Origin: an uncultured Clostridia bacterium
Lineage (GTDB): Bacteria > Bacillota > Clostridia > Oscillospirales > Butyricicoccaceae
Reading direction: 5' to 3'
Assembly (NCBI GenBank): GCA_945947915.1
Contig: CAMEZQ010000002.1
Coordinates: forward strand, 1-64,000
Length of the DNA: 64,000 bases
Program-made: the position numbers and the translations under genes
The notes under the pieces: generated by a model
What the model was told of the DNA's origin: nothing
Seen by the model: the letters and a program-made list of their open reading frames with translations, nothing else
The model's database searches: none
Shown: positions 32,171 through 40,135 of the stretch, piece by piece
Position numbering within the stretch: the first letter of the stretch is position 1
Layout: each line of letters starts with the position of its first letter

Positions 32171-32773
32171 TTACGCTTGGGCGGAGCCGATCTTCTGTAT
32201 CAGCCCGATCAGCTTGGAGGAAATGGTGACGGTGATCAGCGAATAGAAGATGCGTTTCACCGGAATATAGCTGAGCGACAGGGTCAGCACCAGAACATCT
32301 GTGAATAAATATGCGTTGGAAATATCCATATGCGTGGTTTTGGAAATGGCCATGGCCAGCGCGTCGTCGCCGCCGGCCGCGCCGCCGATGCGCACGCACA
32401 GCCCGACGCCCAGGCCGACGAAGCAGGCGCCCAGCACGGCGGCCAGCAGCGGCATGCCGGAAAGGTCAGGCAGCAGCGGGCCTGTGAACTCGCACAAACG
32501 GTAATTGAGGGCGAACCCGGCGCTGGCCGCCAGAGAATACCGGGCGAAATCCCAGCCCAGATACCGGAAGCCCACGGCATAGCAGAGCAGGTCGAGGACG
32601 GGGCTGGTGACCGACGGCGACCAGCCGAACCAGTTTTCCAGCAGCAGCACGGCGCCCAGAACGCCGCCCTCGGTGACGGCGCAGCGGGCGTGGATATTAT
32701 AAAGGCCGAAGGCCAGAATGGACGTTCCGAAAAACAGGATCAGATAATTTTTGATTTTACCGAAAAAGTGCAT
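32171..32773 (-). CDS. YitT-type membrane protein, short form
   Basis: 200 aa with five helices and the YitT signatures AVTEGGVLGAVLLLENW and IGGAAGGDDALAM. It lacks the C-terminal cytoplasmic DUF2179 domain found in the paralogue at 10237, and the stop is followed directly by a terminator, so this is the full gene. ATG 32773 has GAAAGGAA upstream. The substrate is unknown. Its own promoter lies at 32806-32834. Confidence 0.82.
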   Translation of the reverse strand: MHFFGKIKNYLILFFGTSILAFGLYNIHARCAVTEGGVLGAVLLLENWFGWSPSVTSPVLDLLCYAVGFRYLGWDFARYSLAASAGFALNYRLCEFTGPLLPDLSGMPLLAAVLGACFVGLGVGLCVRIGGAAGGDDALAMAISKTTHMDISNAYLFTDVLVLTLSLSYIPVKRIFYSLITVTISSKLIGLIQKIGSAQA

Positions 32774-32805
32774 TTGAGATTTCCTTTCAAAAATATTTTT
32801 ATAGT

Positions 32806-32834
32806 ATCATAGCATATTTTTGACTGGAAGGCAA
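32806..32834 (-). promoter_or_regulatory. Promoter of the short YitT gene
   Basis: Minus strand TTGCCT (32829-32834), a 17-base spacer and TATGAT (32806-32811) with the extended TGC. Confidence 0.8.
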
Positions 32835-32944
32835 GCGCTGCGCGCTTTTTTCAAAGCCGCTGTAAAGAGACGAACTTTACACCCCTTTTCTGCATACACT
32901 GGCATAGATCCCAGGAAAAGAGGTGTTCTCCCCTGCCCCAGCTT

Positions 32945-33433
32945 TTGCCCTACGACCGCGATGCCGCCGTGGCCTACGCCCACAAATGGGCCTATTTCCG
33001 CAATCCGGCCTATTACGATTTTCAGGAGATCGGCGGCGACTGCACCAATTTTGCCAGCCAGTGTCTTTACGCCGGCAGCGGCGTTATGAACTTTACCCCG
33101 GTCTACGGCTGGTATTACCGCAATGCCAACGACCGTGCGCCGGCCTGGACCGGCGTTCCGTATTTTTACAATTTTCTCACGCGCAACCAGGGCGTGGGTC
33201 CTTTCGGCTTTGATGCCGATATCAGCCAGGTGGAACCGGGCGATTTCGTTCAGCTGGCCACCATCCGCCCCGATTTCCACCATACGCCCGTCATCGTTTC
33301 CATCGAAGGCACGCCCAGCCTGCGCACCATTTATGTTGCCGCCCACACCGGCGATGTCGACTGCCGCCCCCTCAGCTCCTACATAACCATGCACAAACTG
33401 CGTTTTATTCACATCGAAGGCGTGCGCGCCTGA
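32945..33433 (+). CDS. Amidase_6-type putative amidase/peptidase
   Basis: 162 aa from TTG 32945. A CTG four codons upstream (32933) is far better placed, 7 bases after AGGTG, and may be the real start. Sequence matches the NlpC/P60-like Amidase_6 family: YDRDAAVAYAHKWAYFRNP, then GGDCTNFASQC with the catalytic Cys33 and HHTPVI with the candidate catalytic His at 112-113. Family members are often secreted wall-associated amidases, but this one has no signal peptide. The substrate is unknown. Terminator follows directly. Confidence 0.82.
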   Translation: MPYDRDAAVAYAHKWAYFRNPAYYDFQEIGGDCTNFASQCLYAGSGVMNFTPVYGWYYRNANDRAPAWTGVPYFYNFLTRNQGVGPFGFDADISQVEPGDFVQLATIRPDFHHTPVIVSIEGTPSLRTIYVAAHTGDVDCRPLSSYITMHKLRFIHIEGVRA

Positions 33434-33446
33434 GGGACGCATAAAG

Positions 33447-33477
33447 AAACGGCTCCGGAAAACCGGAGCCGTTTTTT
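33447..33477. terminator. Bidirectional terminator
   Basis: A 12-bp stem AAACGGCTCCGG around AAAA with T6, between the convergent amidase and ABC binding-protein genes. Confidence 0.88.
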
Positions 33478-33494
33478 GCACGGGTATCTTCTGA

Positions 33495-34478
33495 TCACTC
33501 GGCCAGCAGGTCGAGCAGATAGGCGTAGCTCTCGCCCCAACGGGCGTTGGGCTTATAGTGGAAGAGATCCTGGGGCAGGATATAGTACCGGCCCTCTTTG
33601 ACGGCGGTCAGGCCGTTCCAGGCCGGATTGCCGGTCAGCGCCTTGTCCAGATTGTCCAGGGCGGCCTGGACATCGGAGCCCATGGTGGTGACAAAGATAT
33701 AGTCGGGGTCGGACTGGATGACCTCCTCGATGCTGATCTCCTCCAGCAGGCTGTCGTATTTATCCAGAATATTCTCCAGGCCGAAATCCGACAGCATGAT
33801 GCCGGTCATGTTCTCGCTGTCCTTGGCCTTGAAGCCGGTGCTGTAGGCACGGATGAGCAGTACGGTGCTGCCCGAAAGGTCGGGCGCCTGCGCCAGCGCA
33901 TCTTCGATCTGCTGCTGCACGGCCAGACCCTTTTCGGCATACAGGTCGTCGCGGCCGGTCAGACGGCAGAACTGCCCGAGCAGGTCAAGATAATCCTCAA
34001 AATACTCGACCTTGAACAATCCGCAGGGAATGCCGGCCTGCCGCAGCGTAACGGCGATCTCGGCGTGGCTGCTGGTATCGGCCGAAAGGATGACAAAATC
34101 CGGCTCGACGGCCAGAATGGCCTCCAGGTCGGGGTCCTTGATGGTGCCGACGATCTGCACGTCTTCTCCCAGGTCCAGATCCCGCTCGGTGACGGCGTCC
34201 TTGGTGGTGGCCACCAGCGTGCCGCCGGCGTTGAGCCAGATCTCGCCAAAGGAGCCGCTGAGCGAAGCCACACGCACGGGACACGCCTCAAAGGTCAGGG
34301 TATCGCCGGCGGCATCCTCGATGGTCAGCGTTTCACCGGCGTCGTTCTGCGGCTCTTCCGTCTGGCTCTCTCCGGACTGGGCCTGCCCGGCGTCCGGCGT
34401 CTGTCCGCCGCAGGCAGCCAGAGACAGAAGCAGGCAGAGCAGCAGGGGCAGCGCAAATTTTCCCATATTGTGTTTCAA
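33495..34478 (-). CDS. FecB/BtuF-type ABC transporter substrate-binding lipoprotein
   Basis: 327 aa from TTG 34478, with GGGAGG 8 bases upstream; ATG at residue 5 is the alternative. A lipoprotein signal ends LAAC with Cys23. A Glu/Gln/Asp-rich linker (25-48) leads to a two-lobed periplasmic-binding fold (RVASLSGSFGEIWLNAGG, DLEAILAVEPDFVIL) of the iron-siderophore/cobalamin/metal class. It probably delivers its ligand to the permease and ATPase encoded divergently at 35500-37265. The ligand cannot be read from sequence. Confidence 0.87.
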   Translation of the reverse strand: MKHNMGKFALPLLLCLLLSLAACGGQTPDAGQAQSGESQTEEPQNDAGETLTIEDAAGDTLTFEACPVRVASLSGSFGEIWLNAGGTLVATTKDAVTERDLDLGEDVQIVGTIKDPDLEAILAVEPDFVILSADTSSHAEIAVTLRQAGIPCGLFKVEYFEDYLDLLGQFCRLTGRDDLYAEKGLAVQQQIEDALAQAPDLSGSTVLLIRAYSTGFKAKDSENMTGIMLSDFGLENILDKYDSLLEEISIEEVIQSDPDYIFVTTMGSDVQAALDNLDKALTGNPAWNGLTAVKEGRYYILPQDLFHYKPNARWGESYAYLLDLLAE

Positions 34479-34610
34479 AACGATAACCTCCCGGTTTTTT
34501 CTTGCTTTTCTATCATAACACTTGACAATGCATTTGTAAAATACTAATATATCCTAAAAAGTCATTATATTTCCCTAATGCTTAACAGATGCCGGAGGAA
34601 CCCATATTTT

Positions 34611-35507
34611 ATGACCAACCGCAACCTGGAGATCTTTGTCGCAGTGGCCGAATGCGGCAAAATGAGCGCCGCGGCCCGCACGCTTTTTATCACCCAATCG
34701 TCGGTCAGCCAGGCCATCGCCGAGATCGAGCGGGAATACGGCGTCCGGCTGTTCGACCGTCTTTCCCGCAGCCTTTATCTGACCGAGACCGGCCGGGATT
34801 TTCTGATCTATGCCAAAAAAGCCCTGAGCCTCCACCGGGAAATGGAGGATTTCCTGCGGGACACCTCCCAGATGCGCCGCATCCGCATCGGCGCCACCGT
34901 CACCGTGGGGACCTGCCTGATCAGCCCGCTGGCCGCAAGGCTCAAGGAGCAGGAGCCCGACCTGCGCGCTGAGGTGACGGTGGCCAACACCCACGAGCTG
35001 GAGGACAAGCTGCTGCACAGCCAGCTGGACATCGGCCTGGTGGAAGGGCGGATCATCCATCCCGATCTGGTCACCCAGCCGGTGATGGGCGATGAAATGG
35101 TGCTGATCTGCGGCGCCGGCCACGCCTTTTTCGGCCGTCCCTCGGTCCCCATCGAAGCCCTGGCCGACCTGCCTCTGATCCTGCGTGAGCCGGGCAGCGG
35201 CACCCGCGCACAGCTGGAAAGCGCCATGCAGCAGCGCGGCCTGCCCCTCAACGGCCTGTGGGAATGCTGCAATTCCGAAGCCATTCTGAGCGCCGTACAG
35301 TACGGTCACGGCGCCAGCGTCATCTCCCGCCGGCTGGTGGAGGGCCGCTGCGGCAGCACCCTCTGGAGCTGCGCCATCACCGGCGCCGACCTGACCCGCA
35401 CCTTTGACCTGGTCTTCCATAAGGACAAGCTGATGACCGGCGCCATGCGCCGTTTTATCGATCTGTGCGGCACCCTGGAACAGGAGAACGGAGGCATTCA
35501 TGCGTGA
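34611..35507 (+). CDS. LysR family transcriptional regulator
   Basis: 298 aa from ATG 34611 (GGAGG about 10 bases upstream). The winged helix is at 1-60, with MSAAARTLFITQSSVSQAI as the HTH. The effector-binding domain starts near 90 (RRIRIGATVTVGTCLISPL) and resembles the CysB/CysL-type two-lobed fold. It overlaps the permease gene by 8 bases and is therefore cotranscribed with a FecCD-type importer, an unusual partner for a LysR protein. It may control the divergent binding-protein gene; no operator was identified. Confidence 0.9.
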   Translation: MTNRNLEIFVAVAECGKMSAAARTLFITQSSVSQAIAEIEREYGVRLFDRLSRSLYLTETGRDFLIYAKKALSLHREMEDFLRDTSQMRRIRIGATVTVGTCLISPLAARLKEQEPDLRAEVTVANTHELEDKLLHSQLDIGLVEGRIIHPDLVTQPVMGDEMVLICGAGHAFFGRPSVPIEALADLPLILREPGSGTRAQLESAMQQRGLPLNGLWECCNSEAILSAVQYGHGASVISRRLVEGRCGSTLWSCAITGADLTRTFDLVFHKDKLMTGAMRRFIDLCGTLEQENGGIHA

Positions 35508-36495
35508 TCTTTCCTTTCCCCGCCAGCGGCTTTTCCGGGCGCTGCCCCTTCTGCTGCTGCTGGTGATGGCGGCCTCCCTTTGTCTGGGCAGCGCCGGGCT
35601 GTCCCTTTCTGAATTATATCAGGGACTGCGCGATCCGCACAGCGCCGCCTACCGCATCCTCTTTTACGCCCGCCTGCCCCGGATGCTGGGCGGCCTGCTT
35701 GCCGGCGCTTCCCTGGCCGTTTCGGGCGCGCTGCTTCAGAATGTTCTCAACAATTCTCTGGCCGGCCCCAATGTGATCGGCGTCAATGCTGGCGCCGGCC
35801 TGGGCACCCTCATCGTCATGTCCATCTCCCCCTTTGCCGTCCAATGGATGCCCATGGCGGCCTTTTTCGGCGCGCTGCTCACGGCCCTGCTCATCTATGC
35901 CGTCGCCTCCATTTCAGGCGCGTCGCGCACCACGCTGATCCTGGCCGGCGTTGCCATCAGCAGCATCATCAACGCCGTTTCGGCCTGTATCAAGACCTTT
36001 TTCCCCGAGCTCTCCCTGTCTTACGCCACCTTTTCCGTGGGCTCCCTGGCCAATACGACCATGGACCAGGTCAAATGGGCGGCCGTTTACGCCCTGCCGG
36101 CGCTGCTGGCCGTCATGCTGGTCCGCCACGATATGAATATCCTGGCCCTGGGCGAGGAGACTGCCGGCGCTCTGGGTCTGCCGGTGCGCGCCTATCGCTT
36201 CCTGCTCATCTGCCTGGCCGCCGTGCTGGCCGGGGCCGCTGTCAGCTACGGCGGACTGATCGGCTTTGTTGGGCTGCTGGTGCCCCATATGGCCCGCATG
36301 CTCTTCGGCAGCGACCACCGGATAGCCGTGCCGGCGTCGGCACTGTTGGGGGCCATTTCCCTGCTGCTCTGCGACCTGCTGGGACGCACCCTCTTCGCCC
36401 CCTTTGAGCTGCATGTGGGCATCGTCCTGTCGGTCATCGGCGGGGCCGGCTTCATCTTCCTGATCCTCAAACGCAAGGGAGGGCGGCTGTCATGA
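35500..36495 (+). CDS. FecCD family ABC transporter permease
   Basis: 331 aa with about ten membrane helices. Family motifs are RLPRMLGGLLAGASLAVSG, NPLA-type LNNSLAGPNVIGVNAGAGLG, the EAA-like coupling loop near GEETAGALGL and GLIGFVGLLVPHMARML. It forms the membrane channel of a type II importer for iron-siderophore, heme or cobalamin-like ligands. The ATG overlaps the LysR stop; GGAGG lies inside the LysR gene end. Confidence 0.93.
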   Translation: MRDLSFPRQRLFRALPLLLLLVMAASLCLGSAGLSLSELYQGLRDPHSAAYRILFYARLPRMLGGLLAGASLAVSGALLQNVLNNSLAGPNVIGVNAGAGLGTLIVMSISPFAVQWMPMAAFFGALLTALLIYAVASISGASRTTLILAGVAISSIINAVSACIKTFFPELSLSYATFSVGSLANTTMDQVKWAAVYALPALLAVMLVRHDMNILALGEETAGALGLPVRAYRFLLICLAAVLAGAAVSYGGLIGFVGLLVPHMARMLFGSDHRIAVPASALLGAISLLLCDLLGRTLFAPFELHVGIVLSVIGGAGFIFLILKRKGGRLS

Positions 36496-37265
36496 TCGAA
36501 CTTCGCCATCTGCAGACCGGCTTTGACGGCCGCGTCGTTTCCCGCGACCTGTCCCTGCGGCTGGAAAAGGGACGGCTGCTGACGCTGATCGGCCCCAACG
36601 GCTGCGGCAAGACCACCCTGCTGCGCACCCTTGCCCGGGCGCTGCCCGCCCGGGGCGGCGAGATCCTGCTGGACGGGCAGCCGCTGCAAAGCTACCGCCG
36701 CCGGGCGCTGGCGCTGCACGTCGCCTATCTGCCCCAGTCCCGCGAGGTCCCCGACATTACGGCAGAGGCGCTGATCGCCCACGGCCGCTTCCCCCATCTG
36801 GGGTTTTCCAGGCGGCTGTCGGAGCGCGACCGCATCGCTGTTGAAGACGCCATTCACCTGGCCGGCGCCGACGGACTGCGGCACAAGAGCCTGAAAACGC
36901 TGTCGGGCGGCGAGCGCCAGCGGGTCTATCTGGCCATGGTCATCGCCCAGGAGACCGGCCTGGTGCTGCTGGACGAGCCTGGGACCTATCTGGACATCGG
37001 CAGCCGCTTTGAGGTGATGGAGATCGCCCGCCGACTGTGCGCCCGGGGCGCCGCGGTGGTCATGACCCTCCACGACCTGGCCGACGCCATGGCCTTTTCA
37101 GACCGGATCTGCCTGATGGACGCGGAGGGCGTCATCCGGTGCGACGGCAGCCCCGGACAGGTCTACGACTCCGGCCTGCTGGAGCAGGTCTTCGGTGTCG
37201 CCGTGCAGCGGGTGACGCTGCCCGAAGGTCAGACCCAGTATTGCTTCCTGCCCCGGCATGTATAA
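36492..37265 (+). CDS. FecE-type ABC transporter ATPase
   Basis: 257 aa; start overlaps the permease stop as ATGA. Walker A GPNGCGKTT at 34-42, Q-loop at LPQSREVP, signature LSGGERQRV at 137-145, Walker B LVLLDEP near 157-163 and the switch His in LHDLAD. The residue after the Walker B DEP, usually Thr, is Gly164, an unusual but non-catalytic change. Powers import through the upstream permease. Confidence 0.93.
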   Translation: MIELRHLQTGFDGRVVSRDLSLRLEKGRLLTLIGPNGCGKTTLLRTLARALPARGGEILLDGQPLQSYRRRALALHVAYLPQSREVPDITAEALIAHGRFPHLGFSRRLSERDRIAVEDAIHLAGADGLRHKSLKTLSGGERQRVYLAMVIAQETGLVLLDEPGTYLDIGSRFEVMEIARRLCARGAAVVMTLHDLADAMAFSDRICLMDAEGVIRCDGSPGQVYDSGLLEQVFGVAVQRVTLPEGQTQYCFLPRHV

Positions 37266-37301
37266 GCATTTTCTTATTCTCGCCTAAGCCGATTTGATAA
37301 T

Positions 37302-37329
37302 TTGCAAAAGAGCCGAAACATGCTATGAT
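37302..37329 (+). promoter_or_regulatory. Promoter of the sulfur gene pair
   Basis: TTGCAA (37302-37307), a 16-base spacer and TATGAT (37324-37329) with the extended TGC. Confidence 0.78.
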
Positions 37330-37416
37330 AAAATTAATTCTGTCCGTTTTTCCGGAATGCCCGTGTCAGATGTATGGAAGACCGATACAGAGCCGATACA
37401 GAAAGGATCGATATTT

Positions 37417-39045
37417 ATGAAAATTCTCATCGTCGGCGGCGTCGCTGCCGGCACCAAGACCGCGGCCAAGCTGCGGCGTGAGGATCCCGACGCCGAAGTG
37501 GTCATTCTGACCAAATCCCAGGAGATCTCTTACGCCGGCTGCGGCCTGCCCTATTATGTGGGCCAGGTCATCCCCGAGCGCAGCCAGCTCTTCGTCAATA
37601 CGCCCGAGAGCTTCCAGGCGCTGACCGGCGCCCGCGTCTGCAACAATACCGAGGTCGTTGCCGTCGACCGTGCCGCCAAGACGGTGACGGCCGTATGCGG
37701 CGGCGTGGAGACCGTCCACAGCTATGACAAGCTGGTGCTGGCCGTCGGCGCTTCCCCCATCCGGCCCGACGTGCCCGGCCGGGATCTGGACAACGTGTTT
37801 TATCTGGGCTCTCCCGCCGACGCCGACGCCCTCAAGGCGGCAGTCGACAGCGGCGAGATCCGCCGGGCCATCGTGGTGGGCGCCGGCCTGATCGGCCTGG
37901 AGGCCGCGGAGAATCTGAACGCGCGCGGCGTCAAGACCTCGGTCATTGATATCGCGCCCCAGGTGCTGCCCAACCTGCTGGATGAGGAAATGGCCGCCTA
38001 TGTGGAAAACCGGCTGGCCGACGAAGGAGTCATGCCCTTTACCGGCGTCGGTCTGGAAGGCATTCTGGGCGAGACCCGGGTGGAAAAGGTGCAGACCTCC
38101 AGGCGCGCCATGAAGGCCGACGCCTGCGTTCTGGCCCTGGGCTTCCGTCCCAACACGGCCTTTTTGGAAAACAGCGGCCTGGAAATGATCCGCGGCCTGC
38201 TGGTGGTCGACGGCCATATGCGCACCAGCGACCCCGATATCTACGCCTGCGGCGACTGCGCCATCGTCACCCACCGTCTGACCGGCGAACGCCGCTGGTC
38301 GGCCATGGGCTCGACGGCCAACATCTGCGGCCGCATCGCCGCCAAGAGTCTGGCCGGCCATGACTGCGCTCCCCATCCCGGCGTTCTGGGCACGGCTGTG
38401 GCCCGCCTGCCCGGCATCAACATGGGCCGCACCGGTCTGACCGAAAAAGAGGCCCGGACTGCCGGCATGGACGTGGAGACCGTCGTGGCCGTTTCCGACG
38501 ACAAGGCCCACTATTACCCCGGCTCCAATCCCTTTATCATGAAGCTGATCGCCGACCGCCGGAGCCACAAGCTGCTGGGCCTGCAGGTGCTGGGCAAGGG
38601 CAATGTGGACAAGATCACCGACATCGCCGTCACCGCCATCTCGCTGGGCGCCGCTCTGGAAGACCTGCAGTATTGTGATTTCGCCTACGCGCCCCCCTTC
38701 TCCACGGCCATTCACCCCTTTGAAACGGCCGTCAACATCCTGCTCAACAAGCTGGAAGGCGCCTATGAGACCATGACGCCGGCCGAATATATGCACGGCG
38801 CCGCCGAAGGCTATACCATCGTCGATACTTCCCAAAATCCCGCCCTGCCCGGCCGTCCCTATATCGATCTGACCCAGGTCTGCGGCCCGGTGGAGGGCTT
38901 TGCCCCCGATCAGAAGCTTTTGATCGTCTGCAACAAGGGCCGCCGCGCCTATCTGCTGCAGAACCGTCTCAAGCATTTCGGCTATACCAATACCCGCGTG
39001 CTGGAAGGCGGCACCACCTTTACCCCCAGCCTGCTGGAAGAATAA
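37417..39045 (+). CDS. CoA-disulfide reductase-like flavoenzyme with C-terminal rhodanese domain
   Basis: 542 aa from ATG 37417 (GAAAGGAT 8 bases upstream). The FAD-binding GGVAAGTKTAAKLRR is at 7-21, the redox-active Cys42 in YAGCGLPYYVG is the CoA-disulfide reductase/NADH oxidase signature, and VVGAGLIGLEAAENL is the NAD(P)H site. From about 465 to the end is a rhodanese-like domain whose active-site loop is CNKGRRA (Cys505). Such fusions reduce CoA disulfide, persulfides or polysulfide. A sulfite reductase-like gene follows 42 bases downstream, so an anaerobic sulfur or thiol-redox role is likely. Confidence 0.9.
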   Translation: MKILIVGGVAAGTKTAAKLRREDPDAEVVILTKSQEISYAGCGLPYYVGQVIPERSQLFVNTPESFQALTGARVCNNTEVVAVDRAAKTVTAVCGGVETVHSYDKLVLAVGASPIRPDVPGRDLDNVFYLGSPADADALKAAVDSGEIRRAIVVGAGLIGLEAAENLNARGVKTSVIDIAPQVLPNLLDEEMAAYVENRLADEGVMPFTGVGLEGILGETRVEKVQTSRRAMKADACVLALGFRPNTAFLENSGLEMIRGLLVVDGHMRTSDPDIYACGDCAIVTHRLTGERRWSAMGSTANICGRIAAKSLAGHDCAPHPGVLGTAVARLPGINMGRTGLTEKEARTAGMDVETVVAVSDDKAHYYPGSNPFIMKLIADRRSHKLLGLQVLGKGNVDKITDIAVTAISLGAALEDLQYCDFAYAPPFSTAIHPFETAVNILLNKLEGAYETMTPAEYMHGAAEGYTIVDTSQNPALPGRPYIDLTQVCGPVEGFAPDQKLLIVCNKGRRAYLLQNRLKHFGYTNTRVLEGGTTFTPSLLEE

Positions 39046-39087
39046 TTCGTCATCAACCATTTTTCATAATTTAGGAGGATTTTCCCC

Positions 39088-40035
39088 ATGGCCAATCTCA
39101 CCGCACAGGAAAAAAAGGCCCTCAAGGGCCGCGGCTACATCATCACCAACGACGGCGAGCACTTCATCGCCCGCATCATCACCATCGACGGCACCCTCAA
39201 CGCCGACGAGATGGCCTGCATCACCGAGGCTGCCCGCCGCTTCGGCAGCGGCGTCGTCGCCATGACCTCGCGCATGACCGTCGAAGTCCAAGGCATTCCC
39301 TATGAAAATATCGAAGCCTTTGACGCCTTCATCAGCGAAGCCGGCCTCTACACCGGCGGCACCGGCGCCCGCGTCCGCCCCATCGTCCCCTGCAAGGGGA
39401 CCGTCTGCGTCCACGGCCTGATCGATACCCAGGCCCTGGCCCGGGAGCTGCACGAGACCTTCTACAAGGGCTGGTATGACGTCAAGCTGCCCCACAAGTT
39501 CAAGATCGGCATCGGCGGCTGCCCCAACAACTGCATCAAGCCGGGCCTCAACGACTTCGGCATCATGGGCCAGCGCATGCCCGCCTACGACATGGACGAC
39601 TGCTCGGGATGTAAGAAGTGCGGCGTCGTCGACGTCTGCCCCGTCAAGGCAGCCTTTATCAACGACGACGGCCTGATGGAGATCAACCGCGCCGCCTGCA
39701 ACAACTGCGGCAAGTGCATCGAAGCCTGCCACTTTGACTGCGTCTCCGAGGCCAAGGCCGGCTATAAGATCATGGTCGGCGGCATCTGGGGCAAGCGCCA
39801 GCGCCTGGCCACCGTCATCGACGAGATCTACACCAAGGAAGAGCTGTTCAAGATGATCGAAAAGGCGCTGCTGCTCTATCGTGAGCAGGGCGAGACCGGC
39901 GAGCGCTTCGGCATGTTCATCGAGCGCATCGGCACCGACAACTTCATCGCCCAGCTCAAGAGCGACGACGTGCTGGCCCGCAAGGAAGAGATCCTGGCGG
40001 CGCCTCTCCACCTGGAAAGCAAGGCCACCTGCTGA
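39088..40035 (+). CDS. Siroheme-type sulfite/nitrite reductase-like protein with 4Fe-4S ferredoxin domain
   Basis: 315 aa with AGGAGG before ATG 39088. An N-terminal ferredoxin-like half domain (about 10-90) is followed by the siroheme-[4Fe-4S] ligands Cys102, Cys107, Cys145 and Cys149 (CKGTVC and GGCPNNC). Two ferredoxin clusters follow: C172, C175, C178, C184, the last spacing being longer than usual, and C204, C207, C210, C214. Length and layout match the small single-subunit anaerobic sulfite reductase-like proteins (AsrC type). AsrA and AsrB partners are absent nearby. It probably acts with the flavoenzyme upstream in sulfur metabolism. Confidence 0.9.
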   Translation: MANLTAQEKKALKGRGYIITNDGEHFIARIITIDGTLNADEMACITEAARRFGSGVVAMTSRMTVEVQGIPYENIEAFDAFISEAGLYTGGTGARVRPIVPCKGTVCVHGLIDTQALARELHETFYKGWYDVKLPHKFKIGIGGCPNNCIKPGLNDFGIMGQRMPAYDMDDCSGCKKCGVVDVCPVKAAFINDDGLMEINRAACNNCGKCIEACHFDCVSEAKAGYKIMVGGIWGKRQRLATVIDEIYTKEELFKMIEKALLLYREQGETGERFGMFIERIGTDNFIAQLKSDDVLARKEEILAAPLHLESKATC

Positions 40036-40065
40036 TCCACTTCAAAAACCGCATAAATAGAACAA

Positions 40066-40108
40066 AAGCCCCGCGCATCGTATCTCGCACGATGCGCGGG
40101 GCTTGTTT
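40066..40108. terminator. Bidirectional terminator
   Basis: A 16-bp stem AAGCCCCGCGCATCGT around a 7-base loop with T-rich flanks on both strands. It ends the sulfur pair and clpB. Confidence 0.88.
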
Positions 40109-40135
40109 TATGCAGGCAGCGCTTTGTTGTTTTTG

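Noticed and set aside
33495-34478. Cobalamin (BtuF) or heme-specific assignment of the binding protein
   Set aside because: No cobalamin riboswitch upstream and no ligand-specific motif; left as FecB/BtuF class only.
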